A program made the position numbers and the translations under genes. The notes under the pieces were generated by a model. It searched no databases. It was not told the DNA's origin and was given only the letters and a program-made list of their open reading frames with translations. Below, piece after piece: positions 17,246 through 25,743 of a stretch of DNA of 33,453 nt. Within the stretch, counting starts at the first letter, position 1, and each line of letters begins with the position of its first letter. Source of the stretch: Acidilobaceae archaeon. GTDB lineage: Archaea; Thermoproteota; Thermoprotei_A; Sulfolobales; Acidilobaceae. The stretch spans positions 1-33,453 of the forward strand of contig JALWPV010000083.1 of NCBI GenBank assembly GCA_027080775.1. Direction: 5' to 3'.

Positions 17246-17251
17246 ACCGCA

Positions 17252-18280
17252 ATGCCGGCCGGTGAGATACTCGTTGTCGAGGGCCTCAAGAAGTACTTCG
17301 TGAAGGGCGGGGGCTTCCTGGGCGGGCCCCGCAGGGTGATAAAGGCGGTTGACGGCGTCAGCTTCACCCTCAGGAAGGGGGAGACCATAGGCCTAGTAGG
17401 CGAGAGCGGGAGCGGCAAGACCACCACCGGGAGACTAGTCCTCAGGCTCCTCGAGCCCGATGCCGGGAGGATCCTCTTCGAGGGAGTAGACATAACCCAC
17501 CTGCCGGAGTCCAAGCTGAGGCCGATGAGGCCCAGGATGCAGATGATATACCAGGACCCCTACTGGAGCCTCAACCCCCGGAAGCCCGTGGGCGAGGCCA
17601 TAGCGGAGCCCCTCATAGTCCACAGGCTAGCCTCGAGGAGCGAGGCTAGGGAGAGGGCCCTGGAGCTACTCGAGAGGGTCGGCCTGACGCCCCCCGAGGA
17701 CTTCTACTGGAGGATCCCCGCGCAGCTCAGCGGCGGCCAGAGACAGAGGGTCGTGATAGCGAGGGCCATGATACTGAAGCCCGAGCTACTCGTGGCGGAC
17801 GAGCCCGTCTCCATGGTAGACGTCTCCATGAGGGCCGAGATACTCAGGCTACTCAAGGACTTCCAGCGCGAGTACGGGCTGGCAATGATATTCATAACAC
17901 ACGACCTCTCAGTAGCCAGGCTCGTGGCCGATAGGATAATGGTCATGTACCTCGGCAGGATAGTCGAGGCCGGCCCAGCCGAGGAGGTCCTAAGGGACCC
18001 GAGACACCCCTACACGGCGGCCCTCATAACGGCGGCCCCAAGCGTGAGGAGGCGCCGCAGGAGGCGCTACGAGATACGGGGCGAGATAGCGGACCCCTCA
18101 AACATACCCCCAGGCTGCAGGTTCCACCCAAGATGCCCGAGAGCCACCGAGAGGTGCTCCAGGGAGGAGCCCAGCCTCGCCGAGGCCGGCGATGGGAGGC
18201 TAGTGGCGTGCCACAACCCCCTCCCCAGGGGCTGGCTTGCCAAGTGGCTAGAGGGAGAGGGCCAGGCCCCGGAGGCCTAG
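17252..18280 (+). CDS. dppF: peptide ABC transporter ATPase 2
   Basis: ATPase of the OppF/DppF class, 342 residues, ATG six bases after the dppD stop. Walker [10 protein letters not shown] is at 50-58, signature LSGGQRQR at 159-166, Walker B LLVADEP at 179-185 with the family-specific VSMVDVS instead of TSALD, and the C-terminal tail [14 protein letters not shown]. It is the last gene of the importer operon; the stop is followed directly by the promoter of the MFS gene. Confidence 0.94.
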   Translation: MPAGEILVVEGLKKYFVKGGGFLGGPRRVIKAVDGVSFTLRKGETIGLVGESGSGKTTTGRLVLRLLEPDAGRILFEGVDITHLPESKLRPMRPRMQMIYQDPYWSLNPRKPVGEAIAEPLIVHRLASRSEARERALELLERVGLTPPEDFYWRIPAQLSGGQRQRVVIARAMILKPELLVADEPVSMVDVSMRAEILRLLKDFQREYGLAMIFITHDLSVARLVADRIMVMYLGRIVEAGPAEEVLRDPRHPYTAALITAAPSVRRRRRRRYEIRGEIADPSNIPPGCRFHPRCPRATERCSREEPSLAEAGDGRLVACHNPLPRGWLAKWLEGEGQAPEA

Positions 18281-18289
18281 GGGCCCCAC

Positions 18290-18297
18290 TTTATATC
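18290..18297 (+). promoter_or_regulatory. TATA box of MFS gene
   Basis: TTTATATC occurs ten bases after the dppF stop and about 43 bp before ATG 18333, indicating separate transcription of the MFS gene. Confidence 0.6.
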
Positions 18298-18332
18298 GGG
18301 GCCCAACCCATCCCCAGCCACGCCCCCACCTC

Positions 18333-19526
18333 ATGGGGGCCTGGTGCCCGGGCGTGGCTGGGAGGCCCTGGGAGCTAGCGGCTGGCCTGGCCTCAGTTGC
18401 TCTGTTCTTCACGGCTATGAACCTCAGTGGCGCCGTGCTGGCCAGGTACTCGAGGGACCTCGGGGTAAGCCTCGAGGCCACGAGCCTCATGTGGTCCCTC
18501 TCCTCCCTAGCATCCCTAGTCACGAGGCCCTTCACTGGCTACCTGGCCGATAGGGTTGGGAGCTGGCTTGTCATGGGTGCTGGGGGCGCCCTCATGGCCG
18601 CGGCCTCCGGGGCCTACATGGCCTCCAGGGGGCTCGGGGGCCTATCGGCTGGGAGGATCCTCCAGGGGCTCGCCTCGGGATTCTTCATAGCCCCCTCGAT
18701 GGTGGCGGTTGCGAGCGCCGCGGGGGAGAGGGCCGGGCTGGCCCTGGGCTATAGGTCCATGATGATATCCCTAGCCTCCCTAGTAGCGCCCCCCGTGGCC
18801 GGCTACGTGGCTGACAGCCTCGGCTACACGTGGGCCTTCGCCCTAGCCCTCCTGGTGGCGCTAGCCATACCCCCCTTGTGCCTCCCCCACGCCAGGCGGG
18901 CTCCCCGGGGCCGCGGGCCTAGCGGGTACGGGTGGGGGGACGCCCTGAACTGGAGGGTTGCCCTCACGACGGCGACTGCGGCCGTCATGGGGGCGATATT
19001 CATGTCCCTAACCGGCCTCCTACAGGCCCACTACAGGGACCTAGGCTACCCGGCGAGCACCTACGGGGTCCTCATGATGCTCGCCGGCCTCAGCGGCCTA
19101 GCGTCGAGGTACCTATCGGGCAGGCTAACCCTGAGGGTGAACCCCGCCATCACGGCAGTGGGGGGCGAGGCGGTCGTGGCGGCCTCCCTCCTACTATTCT
19201 CGAGGCACTACAGGGTCCCAGCGGCCTACCTGGCGGCGCTCCTCTACGGCTTCGGCTACGGGCTCGTGCCCCCCTCGACGCAGCTCCTAACACTCGAATC
19301 CGTGCCGGGGGGCGTTGCTAACACAGCACTCTCGATATACGCGATGGGATTCGACGCCGGGGCCTTCCTAGGCCCCATAGCCTACGGGGCCCTCGCGGCC
19401 CGCCACGGCTACCAGGCAGCATACGCCGGCATGGGCCTCCTAGCCCTAGCCGGCACCCCCCTCCTAGGCCCCCTCCTACGCTGCCGGGGGCGTAGGGGGC
19501 ATGTACCCACGAGGGGAACACCCTAA
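18333..19526 (+). CDS. major facilitator superfamily transporter
   Basis: A 397-residue transporter with about 12 membrane helices in two halves separated by a basic loop near the middle (HARRAPRGRG). The loop between helices 2 and 3 has GYLADRVG, the MFS motif A, and the second half has a degenerate copy (YLSGRL). Helices contain many small residues (Ala, Gly, Ser). MFS members move solutes or drugs using ion gradients; the substrate cannot be read here. Its position between the peptide importer and a surface hydrolase makes amino acid or peptide-product efflux/uptake possible, but this is only context. Confidence 0.88.
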   Translation: MGAWCPGVAGRPWELAAGLASVALFFTAMNLSGAVLARYSRDLGVSLEATSLMWSLSSLASLVTRPFTGYLADRVGSWLVMGAGGALMAAASGAYMASRGLGGLSAGRILQGLASGFFIAPSMVAVASAAGERAGLALGYRSMMISLASLVAPPVAGYVADSLGYTWAFALALLVALAIPPLCLPHARRAPRGRGPSGYGWGDALNWRVALTTATAAVMGAIFMSLTGLLQAHYRDLGYPASTYGVLMMLAGLSGLASRYLSGRLTLRVNPAITAVGGEAVVAASLLLFSRHYRVPAAYLAALLYGFGYGLVPPSTQLLTLESVPGGVANTALSIYAMGFDAGAFLGPIAYGALAARHGYQAAYAGMGLLALAGTPLLGPLLRCRGRRGHVPTRGTP

Positions 19527-19532
19527 AATATA
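19523..19532 (+). promoter_or_regulatory. TATA box of surface hydrolase gene
   Basis: CTAAAATATA overlaps the MFS stop codon and lies about 40 bp upstream of GTG 19569, allowing a leader of about 14 bases. Confidence 0.55.
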
Positions 19533-19568
19533 GCGGGCCCCAACACATAGGCCACGCGGTGCCCTGGA

Positions 19569-21425
19569 GTGCCTAGGCGCATCCTAGCCCTGGCCCTCGT
19601 CCTGGTTGGCATAGTGGCGCTCTCCAGCCTCCCCGGGGCCAGCGCCTCCCAGCCCCCCAGCGCCGCCAGCGCGGGGGAGCCACGCTACATCGTCAGGCCC
19701 ACGGGCTTCGGGTTCTCCCTGCTCCTAGGGGCGGGTAGGGCGGGGCCCCTCAAGGTGATCTACATCTCCGGGAGCCCCTACGATAGGGGCTACGAGTACG
19801 GCTACCTAGCGGCCGAGGAGATAGCGGGGGTGCTCAACTGGGCCTACAACATCCTAGGGAAGGCCTACGGCGTCCCCGGGAGGCTCTTCAGGCAGAAGCT
19901 CCTCTCCATGGCTGAGAAGTACGAGCCCTACATACCCCAGGAGTACCTCGAGGAGATGAAGGGCATAGCTGCGGGCTTCAACGCCTACACGGCCGCCCAC
20001 CCCGGCGTCGGCCTGGGCTACAACATAACCTACAAGGACATACTCGTGATCAACAGCTTCGTCGACTTCAGCTGCACAGGCGCGGTCATCTCCGGCAACC
20101 TAACCGTGGACAGCATGATTATCAGTGGCACCACCATAGACGCCCCGCCCCTGGCCCCCTACTTCGTCTACGTCGTCGAGAGGCCCACGAGCGGCCACCA
20201 GATCGCATACTATACCGCTGCTGGCAGCCTCTTCCAGAACGGCTTCAACGACGCCGGCCTTGGGATGACAGAGCATGGCGTGCACACCTGGAGAGTTATA
20301 GGGATTCCAGAGATGATCAGGGACAGGTACGTAGTCCAGTACGCCTCTAACGTGACCCAGGCCATAGAGCTACTCCAGAAACTATTCAATAAGGGGTTCT
20401 CCGGCTACGGGGACGCCCTGTTGCTCTCTGACGCCCAGGGCAACATAGCTGTAGTTGAGGTCTCCCCCTACAGGATAAGGTACCTAGTGAACCCGCGGGA
20501 GGGGCCCACCTGGCCGCCCGAGGATCCCTTCCTTGTAGAGCCGCAGGGTACATCTCTCCTACCCCCGACGAACTACATGGTCGTCTTCAAGGTTGGGTAC
20601 GACCATGTGCTGCAGGGTAAGGGATGGATAGTGAGGCAGGGAATCTACGCGCTCAAGGACATGATAGTGGGGCTACCAGGATACCCTAAGACGTGGGAGG
20701 AGGCGATCAACTCTAAGAACTACACCTGGGTATGGGAGGACAGCAGAGGCTACCTGATGGCGCACTACATCTACGATAAAGTGCTGAGCGGCGAGAAAAT
20801 ATCGCTCAGAGACATGGTAGAGGCATCTAAGCTACCCCTAATAGGCGACAGGCCCGACGATGACGGCGCTATCTGGATGGAACCACAGATAGGCTTAGTG
20901 GCAATACTGAAAGGCCAGTCCTCCTTTGCAAAGCCCGTATTCCTCCAGGTATTCTACCCGCTCCCAACACCCAAGCCCGGCCACCCAAGCCCCGCGGGCG
21001 CCGGGGCCCTCAAGGCCCTGGGGGCGATCTACAACAAGACGCTCAGCCTCGAGGAAGCCGCAGCCCAAGTCAAAGCAGCCCTAGAGGCCCTACAATCAAA
21101 CACGACCCGCTCCGCGGAGGCGATCCAGCAGCTACTGGCAGCCATAAGCTCGCACCTAGACCAGGACAGCACGGCCCTACAGGAGGCGATCAAGAGCCTC
21201 CAAGGGACGTGCAGCCAAGTCCTAGAAGGCCAGAAGACGGTCACCCAAAAGCTCCAAGAGGTAGAGAACGTGGTGGCGAGGGGCAACCACTCCATAAACA
21301 CGAGGCTAGACAAGCTACAAGACACCGCCCACAAGACCCTAGAGCTAGGCATAGCCACACTAGTGGTAGCACTCATAATCCTGGGAATCACAGCGGCGCT
21401 ACTAGCAAGAAGACCGGCCCCCTAG
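19569..21425 (+). CDS. surface-anchored Ntn-hydrolase, C45/AAT-like
   Basis: A 618-residue secreted enzyme. Residues 1-27 form a signal peptide ending near ASAS. The body (about 60-470) resembles the acyl-CoA:6-aminopenicillanate acyltransferase/peptidase C45 group: a YDRGYEYGYL segment like the family's G-xx-xxRGxxxG start, and FSCTGAVISG with Cys169-Thr170 as the likely self-processing nucleophile, followed by a glycine-rich strand (SGTTIDAPP). Residues ~490-590 form a coiled coil and ~594-612 a membrane helix, so the enzyme is held on a stalk at the cell surface. It likely cleaves amide bonds; it follows a complete peptide importer. Codon use in the middle (about 20190-20950) is noticeably less GC-rich. 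Confidence 0.75.
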   Translation: MPRRILALALVLVGIVALSSLPGASASQPPSAASAGEPRYIVRPTGFGFSLLLGAGRAGPLKVIYISGSPYDRGYEYGYLAAEEIAGVLNWAYNILGKAYGVPGRLFRQKLLSMAEKYEPYIPQEYLEEMKGIAAGFNAYTAAHPGVGLGYNITYKDILVINSFVDFSCTGAVISGNLTVDSMIISGTTIDAPPLAPYFVYVVERPTSGHQIAYYTAAGSLFQNGFNDAGLGMTEHGVHTWRVIGIPEMIRDRYVVQYASNVTQAIELLQKLFNKGFSGYGDALLLSDAQGNIAVVEVSPYRIRYLVNPREGPTWPPEDPFLVEPQGTSLLPPTNYMVVFKVGYDHVLQGKGWIVRQGIYALKDMIVGLPGYPKTWEEAINSKNYTWVWEDSRGYLMAHYIYDKVLSGEKISLRDMVEASKLPLIGDRPDDDGAIWMEPQIGLVAILKGQSSFAKPVFLQVFYPLPTPKPGHPSPAGAGALKALGAIYNKTLSLEEAAAQVKAALEALQSNTTRSAEAIQQLLAAISSHLDQDSTALQEAIKSLQGTCSQVLEGQKTVTQKLQEVENVVARGNHSINTRLDKLQDTAHKTLELGIATLVVALIILGITAALLARRPAP

Positions 21426-21641
21426 CCTGCGAGGGCCGGCTGGCGGGGCCTCAAGCACTCCTCTTTCTATATTTTCGATTCTAGCGGGCCCTAGCCTCGC
21501 CCGCACCTTAGCCGCATGACGGGTAGGGTCTCACCGTAGTGTTGTGCAGCGCTGAGGCTTACCGGCTAGGTGGAGCTCCGGGGAGGACAGGGGTAGCTAC
21601 TGCCTTCTGCGCTATGGCGGCGGAAGAGCCAGGGCCAGTTA
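21426..21641. other. gap without recognisable gene
   Basis: The first 60 bases after the hydrolase contain a pyrimidine-rich run (CTCTTTCTATATTTTCG, about 21461-21477) that could serve as a terminator for the upstream gene. Nothing else is supported. Confidence 0.35.
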
Positions 21642-22028
21642 CTAGTCTCTGCACAAGATTCTTCTGGCTCTTTCCGATAGGGGTGAGGACTTGCAAACGT
21701 CGGCCAGCATGGGTAGATCGCTGCGGGCCACTGAAACGTAAACCCGCCCCTCATGCGATTCAACTATGTCAACGTCTATTGTCTCGTGTTGGAAGCGTAG
21801 CTCCTCGACTATTTTCTGTGCCTCATCGAGGCTGGCTACTGGGAAGAGGAGCCGCTCTGCAACTACTATCCCCCAAGCACAGCCCAGGCTGGACTCTAGC
21901 CCGCAATAAACCTCCAGCTCCCTACCGTCGTCGAACACTAGGTCGAAGCCATAATCTCCCACTCTAAAGCATATAACCCGACGACCCAGGACCTTGCCCA
22001 GCTCACGCGCCAAGGCCTCCTTATCCAA
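21642..22028 (-). CDS. hypothetical alpha/beta protein
   Basis: A 128-residue protein with a TTG start that I do not recognise. An N-terminal helix (DKEALARELGKVLG) leads into beta strands (RVICFRVGDYGFDLVFDDGRELEVYCG), then further alternating helix and strand. Four to five cysteines are scattered through it. There is no membrane helix or signal. It lies in the same direction as the PIN gene pair downstream of coordinate 22163 but separated from it by 134 bp, so joint transcription is uncertain. Natural amino-acid composition and codon phase support it as real. Confidence 0.55.
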   Translation of the reverse strand: MDKEALARELGKVLGRRVICFRVGDYGFDLVFDDGRELEVYCGLESSLGCAWGIVVAERLLFPVASLDEAQKIVEELRFQHETIDVDIVESHEGRVYVSVARSDLPMLADVCKSSPLSERARRILCRD

Positions 22029-22162
22029 ACCAAACCTACCCGGCCCTAGAGGTCTGTGCTAACACCAAAAGGAGGTGACAGGGATCCCGAGAGGCCCCAT
22101 CCTCGGGTACCACGAGGGGAGCGCGCATCATCGCGGGAGCACCCAGCGATCGTTACTGGATA

Positions 22163-22348
22163 CTAGTGTCGTGCCAGCTCTTCGAGCCCGCGTATGAGTT
22201 CCTCGTATGTGATCCTGCCCGCTGCGAAGTCGTCGAGCAGCCTCGCGGCTGCGTTCTTGTCTCGGGCTCTCCGGTAGAGCTCGTAGATGCGGAGCGACCT
22301 CTTCTTAGCCGTGGCCTCATGCCTCGCCAGCCAAGCCCGGGCGTCCAA
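22163..22348 (-). CDS. small helical partner of PIN protein
   Basis: A 61-residue protein, TTG start 19 bases after the PIN gene stop. It is fully helical and charged, with the C-terminal part DDFAAGRITYEELIRGLEELARH having the look of short antitoxin or dimerisation helices. Not assigned to a family. Its position after the nuclease gene is the reverse of the usual antitoxin-first order. As the only small gene next to the nuclease in an accessory region, an antitoxin role is plausible. Confidence 0.5.
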   Translation of the reverse strand: MDARAWLARHEATAKKRSLRIYELYRRARDKNAAARLLDDFAAGRITYEELIRGLEELARH

Positions 22349-22367
22349 CGCTGGGGCGCCCCCAGAG

Positions 22368-22769
22368 TTAGGCGCGTACAGCTGCTGGTATAAACACGGG
22401 GCGCTTCCCGGTCAGGCTCATGTAGAACTGCGCGAGGCGCCAATCACAGGTGGCCAGGAGCGCATCTAGCTCTCTGGCGGTGAGGGCTATCATGACGTCG
22501 GCTGCCCCGATCTCCCTAACCCGGCGGCCATACCTTCCGAGCACAGCCTTCAGAGCGCTGACCCTAGGCCCGCGGGGCGGCCCCACGCGGGCGCGGGCCC
22601 ACTCGAGTAGTTCCTCCTCACCGCTTAACCCCATGTCGTAGGCCACAGCGTGGGTGAGACAGGACACTCTAATTACGCAGTCTGCTATATCCCTCAGGGG
22701 AGCCTCGCCGCGCATGGCGACCCAGAACACGCAGGTATCAGCTACCACCCTGCACCCGCGCTCGGCCAC
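22368..22769 (-). CDS. PIN-domain ribonuclease (VapC-like)
   Basis: A 133-residue single-domain protein with a GTG start. PIN acidic residues are visible: Asp11 in VVADTCV, acidic residues near 51-53, Asp91 in AADVMIALTARELDALLATCD, and Asp109 before WRLAQ. This arrangement is that of VapC toxins, which cleave RNA using Mg2+. Upstream, an overlapping frame (22738-22875) has antitoxin-like residues (DPISLEDVRQAI) but no start codon, so it may be a broken antitoxin gene. The intact 61-residue gene downstream is the other candidate partner. Confidence 0.75.
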   Translation of the reverse strand: MAERGCRVVADTCVFWVAMRGEAPLRDIADCVIRVSCLTHAVAYDMGLSGEEELLEWARARVGPPRGPRVSALKAVLGRYGRRVREIGAADVMIALTARELDALLATCDWRLAQFYMSLTGKRPVFIPAAVRA

Positions 22770-22931
22770 AAGAGCCCAGCCTCCCGGGTATCGCTTGTCT
22801 CACATCCTCCAGGCTAATGGGATCAGCTAATGCTATATGGAGGCGGATGCCAGCCCGAGCCCCATCGAGCCCGCTTCATCCTCATAGGGTTGGCGGTGAC
22901 CGCGTGGGAGAGGAAGCGTTTTACCCGGGCG

Positions 22932-24614
22932 TCATCTCTTGGCTAGTACCACTGCTATTATTGCTATGACTACGGCTCCTAGGCCCATTGCCGCTAGCTT
23001 GGCTGTGTTGCTCTTTGCGGGTGTGGTTTCTTTCTGTGTGGCTGTGTTTGTCATTGGCGCTTGTGTCGCCGTGGTTGCAGGGCTGCTCGCCGTGGCTTGT
23101 CCTGTCCTCGTCGATGTCGTGTGGGTCGCCTGGCCGCTGGTCTTTGTTGTCGCTGCTGGGGTCGTCTTTGTCGTGTGTGTCGTAGTAGGCGATGCCGTGG
23201 CTGCCTCGGCTAGCTTGTAGGTTATCACCTTAGCCGCCTTGAGGCCCGCGCTAACCTGGGCTATGGTTAGCTGTGAGGCGTCGAGCCTGGTGGCGTTGAT
23301 TGTTGCGTGGCTGACCTTGTAGCTGGGCTGTGTGGTGCCCGCGCGGAGCTTGTCTAGGAGCCACTTGGGCGCTGGTGAGAGCTTGATGCCCAGGTGCACG
23401 GGGCCGCTGGTGGCCTCGAGGTTGTGGGTGCCGCTTGGGGGCCAGGGGGCCTCTATTATCATGGGTGAGGGGGACGCCGGGAGCCGCGTGGAGTCTAGGA
23501 GGCCCACTATCTCCACCGTGGAGGAGTGGGGCTTGAGGGCCTTGACTTCCACGCTCGAGGCGGGACCAGCCCCCAGGGCTAGGGCCGCCCCTATGGAGGC
23601 GTCTGGGCCAGCCTCGAGGACTAGCTTGTAGGCCGTGCCGTGCTCGGGCTCCTCGATGTCGGCCGCCACCAGTAAGCCCCCATCGTGAGGGGCGGCCGCT
23701 GTGAGCCTGTTAACGCTCATAGCCTTGAATAGCTTGAGGTACTCGACCCCCAGGCCGGGGGTTAACTTGAGTATCATCGCCCTCTCATCGTAGCTCTCCA
23801 CCCTAACGGCGGTGCCCGCTATGTAGAGGGAGCCCCCCGCGAGCAGGGTGCTGGAGGGCCTGAGGTCCAGGCCGGAGAGGCTGACCTGGACCTCCTCGGC
23901 GCTCGCGCTGCCCGGGGTGTAGCCCACTATGTAGAGGCCCCTATAGGGCCTCGTGGCCACGAGGTAGAGGGTGCCCCCACCACCCCTAGCCACGAGCCTT
24001 GGCGGGGGCATCTCGAGGCTGTATGCTCCAGTCACGTTGAGGGCTGGGGAGAGGAGCGCCACGATGGTGAACCACCGGTCCATGAAGCCCCAGTGCCCCT
24101 TAGCCGCCGCGACAACCACCAGGCCCCCAGCGCCCGCCTGGCCCAGGTAGACCACCGTGCCAGCCAGGATCCTCCACTTACCGACAGCCTTGAGGGCGTA
24201 GGCCTCCACGCCCCCGCGCCCCACAACGGCTATACCGGGGAGCCCATCCATGCGCCCGTAGAGGTATAGCCTACCCCCAACGGCCACCAGGCCGCGGACC
24301 TCGAAGGCCCCGCCGGAGCCTCCTGAGAGCGTGTAGGCCTCCACGCCTCCCCCCTTGACCACGAGGAGGAGCCCCTGGGGCCCCCCGCCGGCGGGCTCCA
24401 CGCTACCGGCAACGTAGAGGGCGCCGCAGCACTCCCTGGCGCTGTAGACCTCGACAGGCGCCCCAGGCGAGGCCACCACGCCCCAGGCCTGCCCCGCTGC
24501 TTGGGCACCCAGGCCCAGGAGAGGCGCCAGCGTTGCTACGAGTACGAGGGCCACGGGAGCTATAGCCCGGGCTCTCTGGGCCACGATCCACACCCCAGCT
24601 AGAAGGCGCTCCAA
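22932..24614 (-). CDS. secreted surface protein, propeller-like
   Basis: A 560-residue protein with a TTG start. The basic N-terminus and hydrophobic segment (about 17-42) form a signal peptide. The main part consists of repeated short beta strands with patterns such as LYVAGSVE, LYLYGRM, LYLVATRP and LYIAGT, consistent with a beta-propeller. The C-terminal ~90 residues are rich in Thr/Ser/Ala/Pro (stalk) and end in a membrane helix and AKR. This is the architecture of S-layer-associated proteins in crenarchaea. It is divergently paired with another secreted propeller gene. Function unknown; binding of an extracellular ligand is likely. Confidence 0.75.
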   Translation of the reverse strand: MERLLAGVWIVAQRARAIAPVALVLVATLAPLLGLGAQAAGQAWGVVASPGAPVEVYSARECCGALYVAGSVEPAGGGPQGLLLVVKGGGVEAYTLSGGSGGAFEVRGLVAVGGRLYLYGRMDGLPGIAVVGRGGVEAYALKAVGKWRILAGTVVYLGQAGAGGLVVVAAAKGHWGFMDRWFTIVALLSPALNVTGAYSLEMPPPRLVARGGGGTLYLVATRPYRGLYIVGYTPGSASAEEVQVSLSGLDLRPSSTLLAGGSLYIAGTAVRVESYDERAMILKLTPGLGVEYLKLFKAMSVNRLTAAAPHDGGLLVAADIEEPEHGTAYKLVLEAGPDASIGAALALGAGPASSVEVKALKPHSSTVEIVGLLDSTRLPASPSPMIIEAPWPPSGTHNLEATSGPVHLGIKLSPAPKWLLDKLRAGTTQPSYKVSHATINATRLDASQLTIAQVSAGLKAAKVITYKLAEAATASPTTTHTTKTTPAATTKTSGQATHTTSTRTGQATASSPATTATQAPMTNTATQKETTPAKSNTAKLAAMGLGAVVIAIIAVVLAKR

Positions 24615-24714
24615 GCCAGCGCTTGTTCTAGGCTAAAAGCTCTCTGCTGGGAGACACTGTTAGTACTTAAAAGAAGCGGCGGCTGGCCACGCTGGCTCTC
24701 CGGGGGATTCCTCG
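24615..24714. promoter_or_regulatory. divergent promoter region of surface protein genes
   Basis: Minus-strand CTTTTAG (24633-24640) lies about 20-25 bp above the TTG at 24614, and plus-strand TACTTAAAAG (24663-24672) about 45 bp above GTG 24715. The two genes thus share a 100-bp control region and may be co-regulated. Confidence 0.5.
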
Positions 24715-25743
24715 GTGGGCCAGTCTAGGGGAGGGCTCATAGTGGCCTCCAGGCTACTCGTGGCAGCCCTGGTCGCGCTCGCCATCCTAGCGCCGCTGGC
24801 CGGCCCTGCTGTTGGTGCCTACCTCTCTACAGCGCCGCCCCCAGCGCGTGGGGGCCTCAGCGTTGAGGCTCTCTGCAGCATCGAGGCCCACCCGGTCCTC
24901 TCCAGGCCTGTCTGGGGCGGGGGCTACATCGGCCTGCTCGCCCAGGCAGGGCCCGGGGAGGCCCTCGCCCTGGAGGTCTACAACGCCTCCACCGGGGCCC
25001 TTGCGTGGAGGGTGATGCTCAAGCCTGGGCTGCAGGTTGAGGGGTTCTCCCTGGCCCCGGACGGCGCCGCTGCCGTAGCCCTCAGGGGCGGCGTCGTGGT
25101 CTACGCCAGCGGGGGCCGGGTGCTCTGGAGTATCAACACGAGCCCCGCGACCCCGGGGGTACCGGTGTGGGGCCCCCGGGGCTCCGTGGTAGTGGTGCCG
25201 CTCCCGGGCAGGGTGGACGCCTACTCGAGGGCTGGCGGGCGCCTCTGGAGCATAGACCTCGGGGAGCCAGCTGTGGGATCCCTCACCCCCGAGGGCCCCA
25301 CGTGGAGCCCCGATGGGGGCCTGATAGCGTTCAGGGCTAGCCACGGGCTCCTCGGGGTTCTCTTGGTGGTCAACGCCACTACGGGCAGGGTGGTGTTCGA
25401 CTCGAGCCATGCGGACCTCATCGGCGTCCGCGGGTACGCCTGGAGCCCCGACGGCTCGATGCTTGCGGTCTACGACTCCAACGAGGGCCTCGTGGTTCTA
25501 TCGAGGGGTGGCTGGAGAGCGCTCTGGAGCCGCCCCCTCCTAGCCCAGCCCAGCTACCTAGCCTGGGTCGACGGTGCCCACCTAGTGGTAGCCGCTGGGC
25601 CCGGGGTGAGCCTCTATGACTCCACGGGCAGGATCCTGCTCCACCTAGAGATGCCGGGCCCGGACTACGCTGTGGCCGCCGGCCCCGCGAGGGGGGGCCC
25701 TCCTCGTGGCGAACAAGACGGTGGCCGTAGCCTACGACTCTAG
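24715..25743 (+). CDS. beta-propeller surface protein, N-terminal part
   Basis: This 342-codon frame encodes a signal peptide (hydrophobic at about 11-32) and the first blades of a WD40/PD40-like propeller with TWSPDGGLIAF and AWSPDGSMLAV motifs. After residue ~326 the frame runs into an unrelated tail (GGPPRGEQDGG) and stops. The break coincides with seven consecutive G bases at 25691-25697. Removing one G joins it to the next frame without any gap in the repeat pattern (ARGALLVANKTVAVAYD), giving one protein of about 912 residues ending at 27454. It is either a real frameshift, a slippage site or a sequencing error. Confidence 0.8.
   Translation: MGQSRGGLIVASRLLVAALVALAILAPLAGPAVGAYLSTAPPPARGGLSVEALCSIEAHPVLSRPVWGGGYIGLLAQAGPGEALALEVYNASTGALAWRVMLKPGLQVEGFSLAPDGAAAVALRGGVVVYASGGRVLWSINTSPATPGVPVWGPRGSVVVVPLPGRVDAYSRAGGRLWSIDLGEPAVGSLTPEGPTWSPDGGLIAFRASHGLLGVLLVVNATTGRVVFDSSHADLIGVRGYAWSPDGSMLAVYDSNEGLVVLSRGGWRALWSRPLLAQPSYLAWVDGAHLVVAAGPGVSLYDSTGRILLHLEMPGPDYAVAAGPARGGPPRGEQDGGRSLRL
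25691..25697 (+). other. seven-G tract at frameshift point
   Basis: A run of seven G follows GCGA. With six G the two propeller frames are continuous. Such tracts are where replication or transcription slippage, and also sequencing, go wrong. Confidence 0.85.

Noticed and set aside
22939-23220. Hydrophobic valine/alanine-rich plus-strand ORF that looks like a membrane protein
   Set aside because: It is the antisense of the Thr/Ser stalk and anchor of the surface protein; threonine codons read backwards give Val/Cys/Gly.
24787-25410. Minus-strand ORF of 207 codons inside the propeller gene
   Set aside because: Low-complexity His/Pro/Gly composition without domains; the plus frame has repeated WSPDG blades.
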